A stretch of 64,000 bases of DNA. Source: Pyrocephalus nanus. Taxonomy: Eukaryota > Chordata > Aves > Passeriformes > Tyrannidae. A program made the translations under genes and the position numbers. The stretch covers positions 13,290,001 to 13,354,000 of the forward strand of contig CM076266.1 of assembly GCA_038380795.1 (NCBI GenBank). The letters are read 5' to 3'. Below, in pieces: positions 1 through 13,480 of this stretch. Position 1 is the first letter of the stretch; each line of letters opens with the position of its first letter. The notes beneath the pieces are model-generated. The model was not told where the DNA came from and made no database searches. It saw only the letters and a program-made list of their open reading frames with translations.

Positions 1-3000
1 CACATTCAACCCATCTTGCTTAAATAAAGTCTAAATTATGGGCTAATCACTTCAGCCTCCCTGCACAGTTGACAGAAATTAATGCCAATGCCTCCGTGTT
101 ATTCTGCACACATTTGAACGTGGAGATATGGAACAGAAACTAACTTAATTTGGAAAAGAATTACCTAAAAAAATGCAAACAAACGCAAAAAAATTAATGA
201 ACATACAAATAAACTACTACATTCTTTTGGTGTGTTTGTAGAATAGGAAGAAGACAGTGAGTATATTTGTAAAACTGTGCTGAAAACCAAGACAGTGTGT
301 GGCTGGAAATGGGATTTGCTCTCCAACCTTTCTATTCGTGTTGTTCTCTCTTACACGGGATCTGCAGCTCCTCTTATCTCCCCAGGCTCACTGCCCTTCA
401 GCTGGCTGAATTCCTCCCACACAGCTGGCAGCATCTTCGCTTTTCTTCCCAGCAGATCTGACTGATCCTTGCCTCCTCTGTCTCCGATTGCTCTAGCGAG
501 CTCCCAGTCTTCCCACACTGCCTGCACCCTTACCATGGATACCTGGCAAGTTAAACACACCCAGACGTGTATCTCTTTCACATGTTCTGCACTGTAACTC
601 AAACAAAAGCACATAACTACATGTAAAAGAGACAGAAGGATGTTTCTTTTATAAAAGATGACAGCACACTGCATATCTGATATAATAATGTGTCTGTTAT
701 GCATATCTACTTTATATAATTCGTATATCCCACACAAATGGAGACAGGCATCAAAATGACTATAATTTGATAATGTAAATTTTATTAACGGTCTCCTGTC
801 TTGGCAAGAACTTCACACAGATGGTTCAGGAAACATTTCAGGTGCTGATCCCCTCCCTACATATCTGAGTCTATGGATGGGAGCCACTCTACCATCAGAT
901 ACACTCCTACCTACATCAAGACTTTCATCTTTTAGATAATAGCATTAAAAATTTCAGGGGAAAGTGAAAAAAGAGACAGACAAAAGAGAGACAAAATAAA
1001 TAAAAGAGTAGGCAAATGTAGGTTTTCACCTCCAAAGGCATCACTCATGTTAAAAATTATGTCAAACAGCAAAGCACTAGAACTTTTTCCCTCTCCAAAA
1101 CTTTGTCAGTTTTCAACTAACTGCTACTTTGTCACCTTATTAGAACACTCCCAGTTTTCTCAATACTAAGCTAAAGCAATTGTATTTCCCAGAGTTCTAT
1201 ATTCAAGATGCATGCACAAACATCAGGATAAATTAGGGGTGTTTATAACCACTGAATGAGCAGAACTAAACGGTTTTCTGAATGATAGGCACTTTTGCAT
1301 AATACCTATCCACATTTCTAAGGCATTTATCACTGTAGGATCTTCTGACAAAAAACCTTTGTTCTATTTAAGTCTCCAAAGACTTCCCTTTTCAGTGCCG
1401 GAACAAAATGAACAGAAGGTGGAAAAAAAATAAACTGCCACAAAAATGTAGGCTTAGAAAAATCCTGCAAGTCCCACATTATGTTACTGATGTCTTCTTT
1501 GCTTTGGGCACAAATGACTGGTACAAACAAGACAGAATCACAGGCACACAGCACACAGCCTGTGAACTCATCAGGGGCACATTCAAAAGGGCATGTACTC
1601 AACAACTGATTGCTTTGGGAAAGAAAACAGTACAGAGGATTACACCTACAAGAGTTCTAAACTAATTGTAGGGCAAGTAACACTCAGCCCTGATTTACAA
1701 CCGGCCTAGGTTTATTACAAAGCTGTCTCCCGTTCTGTACCACAAAAATATGCAGAATTAAAATGCAGGCTTGGGCAGAATACTTCAGCTGTGTATTCTA
1801 ATGCCAAAACCTTTCATCAGAAAAACAAACCAAGCAACACCAGTCTTGCAGAAGAGATGGCAAAAGGCTCGTCCCCATGCTACACATCCATCATCCAGGC
1901 TTAGCACGAGGGATTAAGCATCACATATTCCACCTATGAACTCACAACTACTCTGTAATGTGTTTGCTAGTGAAAAAAATACATTTACAGGAGCTCATCA
2001 AACATTACTATAAATACAGGAGAACAAACACCTTAGGTTTAAAGCTCTGCTGGGGACAGACCCTATTATCCCTGATGAAATAACCACTACAATACAGAAA
2101 TATGCAGTTCAAATTTTATTTTCTCTTTAAGACTGCACCAACATTCCTCCAAATTAATAAAACAGGTCATAGTACCTTTATTAGAAAGGTATGCATCTTT
2201 GTAAGGCATTATTCATTATTAAATCAGGAGTTAAGTTTTTAAGAGATGTACATAGATGCCACATAATTCTTTGTTACTTATAAAAACATTAGAGGTTCTG
2301 CAGACTGAAATGGTTGCTCACCATTATAAAGGGAGGCAAGAAAGAATCTCTGAACAAAACAGATGTGCATTTAAAAATAAATAACTCCAGGGATGACAGA
2401 GGCCCCTAAGCAACATCATTAGGTGGGAATGAATTCAGGGCTTATAATCTCTGCAAGGATATTTACCGCGATTTATTTTTAACAGACAGTTATGAATTTT
2501 TATCTCAATGCAATACAGTAACGGCTTTCTGTTTACAGAAGAGCAGCTAAAACAACGTTCAACACTGTATTAAAGAGGTAAGCTTCAGCCCTGCAAAAGG
2601 AATTACTGCTCTGAAGCATTTTTGGCCTATGAATCTCTCATATTGCTGGCCAAAGGACAGAAAAGTTTTGCATTATGCTGAGTAAATACAGCCATAAAAG
2701 CTGAAGCTTTACCTGCCATTCATTTCAAAACAACAGGTTTAAAAAAATACATCTAAAAGCACATAAATGTCAATTGTATTTCTGTACTAAATAGGGCAGA
2801 ACTTCGGCTATAAAGGAAACAAACCAACCACCCAATAAAATCCAGCCTTGACAGATTTTCTTCTAAAATAAGACCTTTTATTTCTTTTGGTCTTACTCAT
2901 TTATGAGAGAAATAAAGACTTGGCTTTCATTCCCATTCAATCCCAATTATTAGCTCTGTAGCAGCTGGTCAGCAGCCTGGATGAAAGGAAAGCATTCCCA

Positions 3001-6000
3001 GTAGCAGGACCACTGCTATGCCATATACATAGTGCAAAAAGGCTCTTTGCTCAGCCAAAGGGTTAAAACGGAATGGCACAGGGAACTACAAGAATAAAGT
3101 CTCTCTACAGAAAGGATCACAGAAGCAGTCATGAAACCAGCCCTCTACCGCAGGAGAGTTCTGGACAGATTGAAAACCACTGAGTGGCTACTCTGAACTG
3201 TCAGCCTGTTACCAGGTCACTGACAGAGGTGGCAGGTGAGAGACAGTGCTGTCCTGCAGGTTTCTCCTACACAGAGAGGTGGAATCCATTGTGGGAAAAA
3301 TGTAGAGCAAGCCTAAAGTGACCTGGGGACTGCAATGAAGAGCTGACAGCTCTCGAGTCCCTCTGCTGTTTTTTCCTCTAGAGGTATACTTATGCACTTT
3401 ATAACATACACCCAGAAGCCTGAGATCAGCCTTATTCTGCATTCTTCCTCCTGGGCTGCAAAAGCTACGTCAGAAGTCATGCCTGCTTATCAAGGCATTT
3501 TACATAACTGCCCTGGACAGGCACACGAACAGCGTGTCAGCACACATGATGCCTTCCCAAACCAGCCCTCACTAATTGACCTCACCTGGGCAGCACCACT
3601 GATGGAAAACTGCAGAGAAAAAAACAGGCTGGAAACCTCAGACACAAATATCCCACAGCAATTGAAGGTACTGTAAACCTAGACCTAGACCCAAGTTTAT
3701 CCAGAACAGAGACTGCTCAGGAAAAAAACCTAGGAATGTCATTGTATTGTTGGCAAAGTAATTAAATGCATTAACAGGTTATCATGGTCAAATAAGGGGA
3801 AGGGAATGTCCCATTCTTCCTCTTGCCTAACAATGTGGTCTATAAACCAGAAACTTGTACTCCTACAAACACAGCCCATACACAAACCAAGGAAAAGGAG
3901 AAAGGGCTCGCCACCAACACCACTCCACCACCTGGAGATGGGCATATCCTGCCTATCCGCAGCTGGGCACTTGCACAAATAGGAGGTGAAAAGGGGGGAA
4001 AAAAGCAAGGAAAACCTTTCACAGGACAAAGGAAGGTCATAAGACGAAAGGAAATGCTGGATAAAGGCAGTAGTCTACTTAAGGAAAATGAAAATGCAAA
4101 GCTGTAAGCCACTATCACTGTTGTCATAAGCTTGGCTACTGTTTTAGTTTGCCTTGAACAGGACCCAAGGACACTTTAATACACTGATCAAAGTTCCCTA
4201 GTCTACCTAGTTCTGCAAGGATTTCCACCAGACACAGAGTACTATTTGGCAGCATCAAATACATTTTTCAGCAATTTCAATTCAACTTTTTACCTTCCAG
4301 AGCAGCAGTTCAACATGCTAAGATTAAATAATGTCACCTCTCCACTTAGGGTGGCAAAACACTTTAGTGACAGCTGTGTCCCATAAACAGAGCTAAAAAC
4401 TAATCTCACAAAACACTTCAAGAAGACTGTTATAATAAACACAGAAAAACAGAAGCCTCGAAAGTAGGCACTTAGCAGGCCATATTTTAAAAAAAAGTTT
4501 CTATTAGTACTTTTAGTCTCAACTGTTCTGACTTAATTCTTTCCATCATCTGTTACTACTTCGCACATGTCACCACTCTTTAATCTTTAGTTTTCCTTAC
4601 AAAAACCAGGCTGCCTACTCTCAGTGTTCACCGAGTAGCAAAAAGCATGAACAGGGGACATGTTTACTGCCTCAGAGAGCTCATCTTGGAGACTCAAGTC
4701 CTTTCTGAAGTATTTTTTTTTTAAATCACTTCTATTGCTGCATTAAACAAAAGAAAACAACCTGGTTTTATCTCATTGAATCTACTTTTAACTCAGTCCT
4801 TATAACAAGCTTCATTTATATTTGAAATGCCATATTTGTCATCTTTGGAGATTAACTACTGAACCACAAAATATGCTCTTCTGCGAAGGTAAGAACCAGT
4901 GTTACTCCAAATGCACACTGCACACGTTGGCTGCTTAAAACAGAGCAGGACAAGATTAACTGTTATGTGAAATCCCTGAAAAATATCCCTAATGAGCTAA
5001 GAGTGCCTCTGAACTTGAGCAAACCCAAATTTAATTAGCTCAGTTGTTTCATGATGTAAGAAAGGACTTTGAAAGTTTTTCAGCTGAAAATGGAATGTAC
5101 TTATCACAAATTAGATACTGAGTTTAAAAGACAGGAAGGAAGCAGCTCCTACCAGATGCAAAAAGGGAGATCACAAAATTTAAATAATTAAATGGACCTG
5201 TCTTGTCCCTCTACAGTACTTCAGCCAGTACTTCAACTGGTTTTGGTTAGATCCATACTGACCAAAGAAAAGGCAAAAACAAAAGCAAACCTAAGTTATA
5301 CATTTCCATACAGTTCATGCAGCAGGCACAAACACCAAGGACAAGCCCTTGTTTCAATGAGGCAAACTAAGGAAAAAGATCTATTAGCCCACCAGCAATT
5401 CCTTTTGTTCTAGTTCTATCATTTTCCTTCCTAGGAGCAGAAGCTTTTTTAAAATATATATTTAACATATTTCAATATATTTTTAATATATTCCAACTTA
5501 AGTAGCACTGAACCTCTATATGTCTTCACCACCTGAGAAGCACCATGGCCCATTCTGCAGCACACCACAGCTTGCACAAAGCAAATAGATCTTTGTCACA
5601 AATATATATTTAAGCTAATTTTCCTTTACCTAAAAGCATAAGAAGAAAAGCATCCTTGAATAGAAGAATAAAACACATGAAAAACACGCTTGATAGGTTT
5701 TCAAACGGAGCCTTGCACAACTGAAATTACAAAATGTAACAAAAGAGAACGATGACACTACAATGCACCACTGCAGAGTTACAGCTGATAACAAGAAATC
5801 AAGCAAATCCATCTACAGAATTGTGGTGATTTTTAGGAATTATCTTCACACAAAACCCAAGATTATTTTCTCAAAGAAATAAACGTAGATGAAAACATCT
5901 GGGGCTATTGGTAGAAGGGATCAGTTTCCAACTAAAATGGAGGTACATTACAAAATGAAGGAGCAAATGATAGCAATGAGAAATGTAAAGAAAAACAGAG

Positions 6001-6377
6001 AAGGGCAGCACAGAAAAATTTGTTCAGTGGCACAATGTGAGAGAGTTTAAACATTTTATTACTAAAACCTTAAGCAGGAAAGACACAAACAGCTTCAAGA
6101 TATACCAATTTCACCAGGAAAGGACAGGAACTGTTTCCCATTACCATTCTAATAATGGAAAAATGCCCAAGGGAAGCAAACCCGTAATGCAGCAGAAAGC
6201 AAATGTTTCAAAAAGTGTTTGTGGCAATAAGCTGCACCGAGCCAACACTCACACTGCTCCCTCCAGCTGGCTCTGCTGAGCCTCATTCCACAGAGCAGGG
6301 AGCACCCGTGGAAAAATGGAAAACACGAGACAGAAGGAACAGTCCACTTGTACAGATAAAAGGAAAAAGCAGCCAGG

Positions 6378-6400
6378 AAAAAAAAAAAAAAAAAAAAAAA
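6378..6400 (+). repeat. Poly-A tract of about 23
   Basis: This is the longest A-run in the left part of the intron. The 150 bases before it are relatively GC-rich, so a retroposed 3' end was considered, but no source gene or target-site duplication is recognisable. Confidence 0.8.
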
Positions 6401-7868
6401 GACTGAAACACGGACACCCTTTCTCAACCTGCTGGGAGATGTGAGCACAGATGGGCAATTGGAGACTGGTGTCCCAGAGGCTTTGTGCTGACCTGAAGGA
6501 ACTCTTCCATCTTGTGGTCTTCTGCTGCTGGAAATGACAGTAAATACATTCCAAGACTTCAGAACAACAATGGCAAAAACACCATGGCTGGTTTGGTTTA
6601 AAAATTTTCAAATAGCTGGTATCAACAAGAAACTTGAGTGTTTTGTCTCATTCCATCAGCACAGTTGGTTATCAAATTGTGTAGCCTCTCCCTGAAGCTG
6701 AGTGCCTGCTGAAGCAGTGCCCAAACACGGCCCTTCTGGGAGGGCATCTCCCCAGAAACCCTTCCACAAGGAACCCACACTGAAGAGAAACACAGACATC
6801 ACCTCTAGCACCCCAAATTCATAGTCTCAAGGCACAGCCTACCCATTTTTATCTCTACCACTTAACCAATTCTTCAAGAAGACTCAGAAGATATGAGGAC
6901 AAATAAAACAAGGGCAAAACAGATTAGCAGGTTCTTGTCACAGTCAAAGAATGAAGAGCAGCTATAAAAAGGGCACTGCTTGCATACAGCATTTTTCAAG
7001 TATTTATAGGAAACAGTTGTTGGAAACCCACAACAGGCACACTTCTCCCAGGAAAGGGGCTGGAGACTGAAAAAGAAACCAAAAACCCACACCCAAAACC
7101 CCAAAGTGCATTCATTACTGGAGAATGACCACCACTCCTTCCCCCACTGCTGCCAAGGCCAGATGAATAAAGCAGTTTGTGCCAGCACACACTGTCTCTA
7201 ACACAAGGCATCACGTTCATTGGGATGCAAGACACACTCACTACTGTACAGTCCACTTCTCTTTTTTTTTGAAAACTGAAGGACAGAAGTACAGATTCAG
7301 GAAGCCCTCTGAGTCCTCACACTTTTTTCCTTTTCTGTGAAACAAGACATCACCCATAATCATTAAAGGACAGAAAATAACAGTTCACAGGAAAAACACA
7401 GGTTCAGGGAAGGTCAGGACCCTCCCAAGTCCATTTGTCCTCTGGCAGTGTGCTGACACCACCCAGCAACACTAAAGCCCAACCATCACTCATGCAAAAA
7501 TGCCAATGGGACTATCTACTCAGATCCCTATTTAATACATAAAATATTTATAGATGTCGGGTAAGAAACACCTTTGTTTTGGGGAAAGCAATACTTCACA
7601 AAATTATTTAGTCAGGGGGAACTAAACTAAACATAAAATTAGAACATAGCTGGAAATAAATGAGTAACTTTGAACTTAGCTGTCCAACAAGGGGTTACAA
7701 AGAGAAAAAAACCCGAGGATTATTATTTTGATTATTGCCACTCTAACTTACTATTTCTAAATATAAGGATTACCTTGCTATTAAGTTAATTTTCTTTAGA
7801 GTAGCATATTCCATATCCAAATAAATACACGTTTCTAATCCTCAAGTCCTTGTTCTTTCTTTAAAATA

Positions 7869-7886
7869 GTAATAATAATAATAATT
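7869..7886 (+). repeat. (AAT)n microsatellite
   Basis: About six copies of AAT in AT-rich intron sequence. Confidence 0.8.
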
Positions 7887-10076
7887 TAATGAGAAAAAGT
7901 GGGTTCAAGTAAGCCCCAGGATGCACAAGCAGCCCATTACACAGTCTGCTTCACCCAGCATTAGATTAATTTTTGAACAAGTGGAAGGAAAGGAGGATTA
8001 GTTACCTGAATAACCCTTATGGAAGAGGAAAATAATCAGATTGCAGGATATAGAACTAAGGTCTGTCTCATTAAAAAAAAAACATAATATTTATGTATTT
8101 ACCTGCACTTTATGCTGAAGTACAGGAACTCACAAAACCTTATCAGTTTTAAAGACTGTTTAGAGATTTCATTGAAGGCTTGTGGAAATTTAAAAAAAAT
8201 ATTGAATGGTTTGAAGAATCCCCCTAGTCTACAAGGTGGGACGCTGGCATATTTGGCTACCTCATGCTGATTTTTCTTCACAATTCAGTATTTTAAAAGA
8301 AAAACAGCTGACTTAAAAGGAAGACTTACTGAAGATTTTGTGTAATCCAGCTGAAACAGATAAATCTCCACATCAGGAGTACTTAGGTAGCTCAGTATTC
8401 TTGGAGGTCTTAGACAAATACAATGGCAATATTCACAGACTGAGACTTTATCAGCAGATGTCAAGGTCCACCACAAAGTTGCTGTAAAAGGCTCCAGCTC
8501 TTTGGCAGAGCAGGCAGGGCACCACAGCAGGATGCAAGTAACAACAGTGTTGTGTACTATTACATCAGAAAGATTTCCACTAACTGTAATCTCTGTCTCT
8601 CTTTGGCCACTAACTATAAATAGTATCAGCTCCAAAGCATTAGGAAACACAACATGCCAGAGTGGAACTCCTGCTAAAAGAGATCAATTCAACCAGAAGT
8701 CTGTATTTTGGTATTGCTAAATAGTTTCTTGAGACATAAGATACAAAAGATGACACATTAATTCTGTGCACTCCAGCAGCTCAAACAATCCAAGCCTAAG
8801 GATGCAAGAAAGCATGAAGCTTCCTAGGGAAGTAAATACAGATTTTAGTTACAGGACTAAAAAGCAGTAATAAGAAAGTAGTATCCGTTCATTTGGTCTC
8901 GTTCTGTAGTAGAGAAGCCCACTTCATTAATTTTCAAAATCAAGCTTCCACCTACACAAGCTTCTGCATTAAGTCTAGGTCTAAGATGGTGGCCAACTAG
9001 GATTATATTAAAACTTGCTATATAATTTGTTACTACATACAATTTTTTACTAGACATAGAAGGAAACATAGATTTAGTGCTGGTCTAAAAATTCCTGTCA
9101 TGCAAACTTAGCACATAGTACATCCACTCAAATCTTTAAACTGCTCCATTATTGGTGTTCTTGCCATGGCTAGTATTTTTTGTCTGGGAAAAGGCTTGCA
9201 GTAGCTGGCAGTGATTGAGGTGAAGAGATCCCTACTGACACAGCGTGTAATTCCACAGCAATTTCAATCATGAAACTGCATTACAGTAATGGATAAATTA
9301 CAATAATAAAAGCAGGTGTGACAGTACGCGAGGAATTGTAAAATATTTTTTCCATCTAATAAAGAGTGCATCTAATGTCCCATTGGATTTATTTTTTGCA
9401 AGTTTAATCATGTTAGAAAGTATCTTACTGTGCAAGTATTTGTACCATATAAGCTATGTAAGATAAATAAAAAAAGTTACAGTTACTGAGAGAGTGAATT
9501 ATTCAACAAGAATCAGAGTGGCAGATTTATCAACCTTGCAAAGTAAAAATATATTATATACCTACACTGCTAAATATTTTACACATTAAAAAAATCCAAG
9601 AACAAAAAATCTGCAGCAAATCATGAATAAAGCGCACTTCTAATGAGAACATTGCTTTTGGAAGCAAAGAATTCGCCCTGAACAAAAAGAAATTATCCTA
9701 AATGTCATCTAAGAACAAACTGCACACACATACACCAGCTCACAACCCCTAAACTCCCAATAGCTTTGTCCACATTTCACTAGATCAATCAACCTAAAAG
9801 CAAAAATGCAACAATTAGTGTAGTCTCTTCTCAGACTTTGAAATAACATCCCACAGTATTTCCTGTACTACTAAAACCACAGTGATGCAGAAATTTGCAG
9901 GAGTTCATTTCCTCCTATAATGTGCCCAAACAGTCTTGAAGACGACTCCTAACACTATATTTAAATTACAGAAGATGTATGTAGAAGGAAAGCTCAAGAG
10001 ATGATGTCAGGGAGGAGTCTTTAAAAAAATGTAACACTAATTATGTTTCAAAATTATGACAAGCATCTCCAAGAAA

Positions 10077-11014
10077 TGGGCCCAGTCCTGTTTAACATCT
10101 TTATCAATGACTTAGATGAGGGGATTGAGTCCCTCATTAGCAAATTTGCAGATGACACCAAGTTGGGAGGGAGTGTCGAGCTGCTAGACGGCAGGAAGGC
10201 TCTGCAGAGCTGGAGAATTGGGCCAATTCCAACAGGATGAGGTTCAACAAGGCCAAGTGCCGAGTCCTGCACTTTGGCCGTAACAACCCCTGCAGTGCTA
10301 CAGGCTGGGCACAGAGTGGCTGGAGAGCAGCCAGGGCAGAAAGGGACCTGGGAGTTTGGATTGACAGGAAGCTGACCATGAGCCAGCAGTGTGTCCAGGT
10401 GGCCAAGAAGGCCAATGGCATCCTGGCCTGCATCAGGAACAGTGTGGCCAGCAGGAGCAGGGAAGTGATCCTTCCCCTGTACTCAGCACTGGTGATGCCA
10501 CACCTGGAGTATTGTGTTCAGTTCTGGGCCCCTCAGTTCAGGAAGGACATTGAGATGCTGGAGCAGGTCCAGAGAGGAGCAACCAGGCTGATGAAGGGAC
10601 TCCAGCACAAGTCCTGTGAAGAGAGGCAGAGGGATCTGGGGTTGTTTAGTCTGGAGAAGAGGAGGCTCAGGGGTGACCTCATCACTCTCTACAACTCCCT
10701 GAGAGGAGGTTGTAGCCAGGTGGGGGTCGGTCTCTTCTCCCAGGCAATCAGCAGTAGGACAAGAGGGCACGAGCTTAAGCTCTGCCAGGGGAGGTTTAGG
10801 TTGGATATTAGAAAGAAGTTCTTTACAGAGAGAGTGATCAGGCATTGGAATGGCCTGCCCAGAGAGGTGGTGGATTCACCATCCCTGGAGGTTTTTAAGA
10901 TGAGGCTGGATGTGGCACTGAGTGCCATGATCCAGTAATCACAGTGGGGTTGGATCAAGGGTTGGACTTGGTGATCTCGGAGGTCTCTTCCAACTCAGTT
11001 AATTCTATGATTCT
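10077..11014 (+). mobile_element. CR1 LINE, 5'-truncated 3' fragment (copy 1)
   Basis: This is the 3' end of a CR1 non-LTR retrotransposon inserted antisense to CCNY. Translation gives the reverse transcriptase segment [17 protein letters not shown] with the catalytic-type FADDTK box. An apparent deletion of about 11 bases near 10208 relative to my memory of CR1 then shifts the frame. The next frame runs open to 10938 (C-terminal pol, ending in ALSAMIQ). The 3' UTR ends in the CR1 tail AATTCTATGATTC. The 5' end is truncated, and the endonuclease and first ORF are missing, so it cannot move by itself. No target-site duplication was seen, which is normal for CR1. Confidence 0.95.
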
Positions 11015-12673
11015 TTATCAGTGCCTGAAAGACTAAACATCCTGAAGTGGAGGAAAAGTTTGGGAAGAAAAACCCAACACCAAAACCCTTTTGTAAAAAC
11101 ACTAATATTAGGCTGCATATCATATAATCTGAAAACATGCAAAGGAGACAATATGCAGGTAATAGTATTTCCTACAAAAGCCATTTTGACCTTTCACACT
11201 TTTAAATAAACTTCAGCCATTAGAGGCTGTCAATAATTTCTTATGTCAACTATTCTTCATGCAAATCATCCCCTCTTTTAAAAAGACTTGAAATTTCAGA
11301 CCCTAAATTTTTCCTGAAACAAATCCACAGTTTATAAGGGAGGAGAAAAAAAAAAAAAAAAAAGAGAAATCAACTACTGCTTAGTCAGTTATAGAGTCCC
11401 TCTGCTTCCAGCAACAAAGCTGAGAAGAAAAGCTAGTTTGAATTCTTTCAGTGAATCCCATTAAAGTTAAAACCTGAAGTCTATACATGCTAAAGAAAAT
11501 AAAGGTCCAGGCTTCCCTTAGCCAGCTATTAACATGAACAAGCTTCTGAAGTGAGTGGTTATGCAACCATTGAAATAAAACGGTCAAGACCTCCCAGCAA
11601 GATCTAAAGCAATGCCATATGGTAAGTAATGGGGGATTTTTTTTTCATTTTATTTCCAAGAACACTTAGAAGCATTTGTTCAGATCTTAATGGAACTTAT
11701 GATAGCTTTTTGTCCTCCTCAGGAATCACTGCTTATTTTATCTATCAGAAAGGCAACTGCTGCAAAAACACAACTAGAGTACAAGAACATTATCAAGTAT
11801 TACAGTAGTATTAGAGTCTAACATTTTCAGAAGAGGAGACAAACTTTTTTCAGAAATTAGGTAGTTACTTTGTCTCAGGCATACTCAACAAAGCAGGACA
11901 GAAATTTGCTGTGCAAGAGGAGTAGCATTCCTCAGCCTACCTCACCCAGCAGAGACACCAAGGAGCTGTAAGAATGAACCCCAATTCAGGTGACATTTGA
12001 AACGAAAGTAATAGAAACAACAATTACCAATCACCATTTGCAGCTGATGTGCATCTTAAAAATATCAGCATCATGGGCTCAAATTAGCACCATATTAAAG
12101 AGATTTAAAAAAGCACAGAACGGTGAAGTCTCATTTTTTTATATACCATGATCTTCCAAAATCAATATACAATCAACAAAGACATTTTAAAAATGTCAAA
12201 ATTAAACAGAAAAATAAAAGCATGTTCAGAATGCAGAAGTTTGCTTTAACTTTTAAGAAAACCATAGCTTTTGTTTAAATTTTTTTTTTAATGAAAAAGA
12301 TATAGCTGATACAGCAGATCCAGCTTGTATATTGCACTGATCTACAGCTCAGCCCTATAAAAACTGTATTTACAGAAAACATAGCTGGGACAGACGTCAC
12401 AGATGTTTACCTCCTACACCTCAGTCATCTTATTAGAATGAAACCTCAGTGCAAAATTCAAACCAAGTGTAATAAGCATAGCTAATTTTTTTCTTGACGG
12501 AAGCTAATTAATCCCAAAGGTCTATCAAAGCATAATAGACGCTGGTACTGTGTTAGGAAAAGCAAGAAGCTTTGAGCTTGTCTGTGCTGCATACTCTTCA
12601 TATACCAAAGTCTTTTAGGAAAAAAAAAAAAAAGGAAATGAAAGCATAACAAGGAAAAAATCTTACACCGAAG

Positions 12674-12692
12674 AAAATAATAATAATAATAA
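12674..12692 (+). repeat. (AAT)n microsatellite
   Basis: About five to six AAT units followed by an A-run, close to another A-run at 12618. Confidence 0.8.
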
Positions 12693-12929
12693 AAAAAGGC
12701 CAAATTAGCATTGCATATGTCTTTGGGTTTTTGTACTCTTTTCTTTTCAAAGCTGTGTAATCTCAATATTGCTGCATTGAGTTGTATGATAATTCCCACC
12801 TGATCAGTAGTGCAGTTAAAAATACAACCTCTCTCTGAAGCAAGGCAGTAACACTTAAAATACCCAACTTCCCTGCAGGGCAATTCACCAGAAAACAGAT
12901 CCAGATTTTTGGATTTCTTCTTAACTGTG

Positions 12930-13480
12930 TGAATGCCTAACACCAGAGGAAGATCCCACTGCCCCTGTGTTCCTCACAGGACATCAGAGCACCGGCACAG
13001 GCAACACAACAAAGGGAATGTGCTGTGCAGCATCCCTCCCCACCTCCCTGTCCTGAGTGCTGCGGGAAACGGAGCCAACCGGAAAGATCATGGATGGCTT
13101 CAGGCACTTGAGAGGTACAACTGACCCGGTCTTGTCTTTGGCAGCTTGCCCTGCCAAGACATTTGAAATGTTGCTGCCCAAGGTGCAGAGGCTTCCCTGC
13201 TGTGCCCCCAGGTAGGTGCTGCTGCCCCAGGTAGGGCGCTGCCACTGAGGGCTCACCGGGTGTGCAGGAAAGGCTCACACAGGCCCAGGCACCTCCTGGG
13301 AGACAGGAGTTCTGCACGTGACAGAGTTTGACACCAAAAGGCAGAACACTCATGGCACCAGCCCTTGCAGCCAGGCTGGGCAGGAGCCTCGCCAGGTGGG
13401 CATCCTGCTCACTGTTGGCACCTGCTCGCATCTGCGCCACACACACAACCTTCAGTTTGTCTCCACCACCCCTCCAAAGC
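12930..13480. other. GC-rich patch in intron 1, no recognised gene
   Basis: About 550 bases are clearly richer in G and C than the surrounding intron. The minus strand is open for 169 codons (13446-12937), but the translation shows no domain, signal peptide or family I know, and the openness can follow from composition. A 19-bp tandem pair at 13206-13243 (CCCCAGGTAGG core) gives two donor-like CAG/GTAGG sites on the plus strand. It could be an unannotated non-coding exon or an old repeat; neither is supported. Confidence 0.3.

Larger units (their letters stand above)
1..10076. other. AT-rich intronic sequence, no gene seen
   Basis: Apart from the A-run at 6378 and the AAT run at 7869, I recognise no RNA gene, transposon or coding exon. 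Open frames here are at most about 130 codons. They overlap on both strands and translate to low-complexity, cysteine/phenylalanine-rich sequence typical of random AT-rich DNA. Confidence 0.6.

Noticed and set aside
10054..10958. Minus-strand frames over CR1 copy 1
   Set aside because: Antisense shadows of the CR1 pol frame; the same shadows recur over copy 2.
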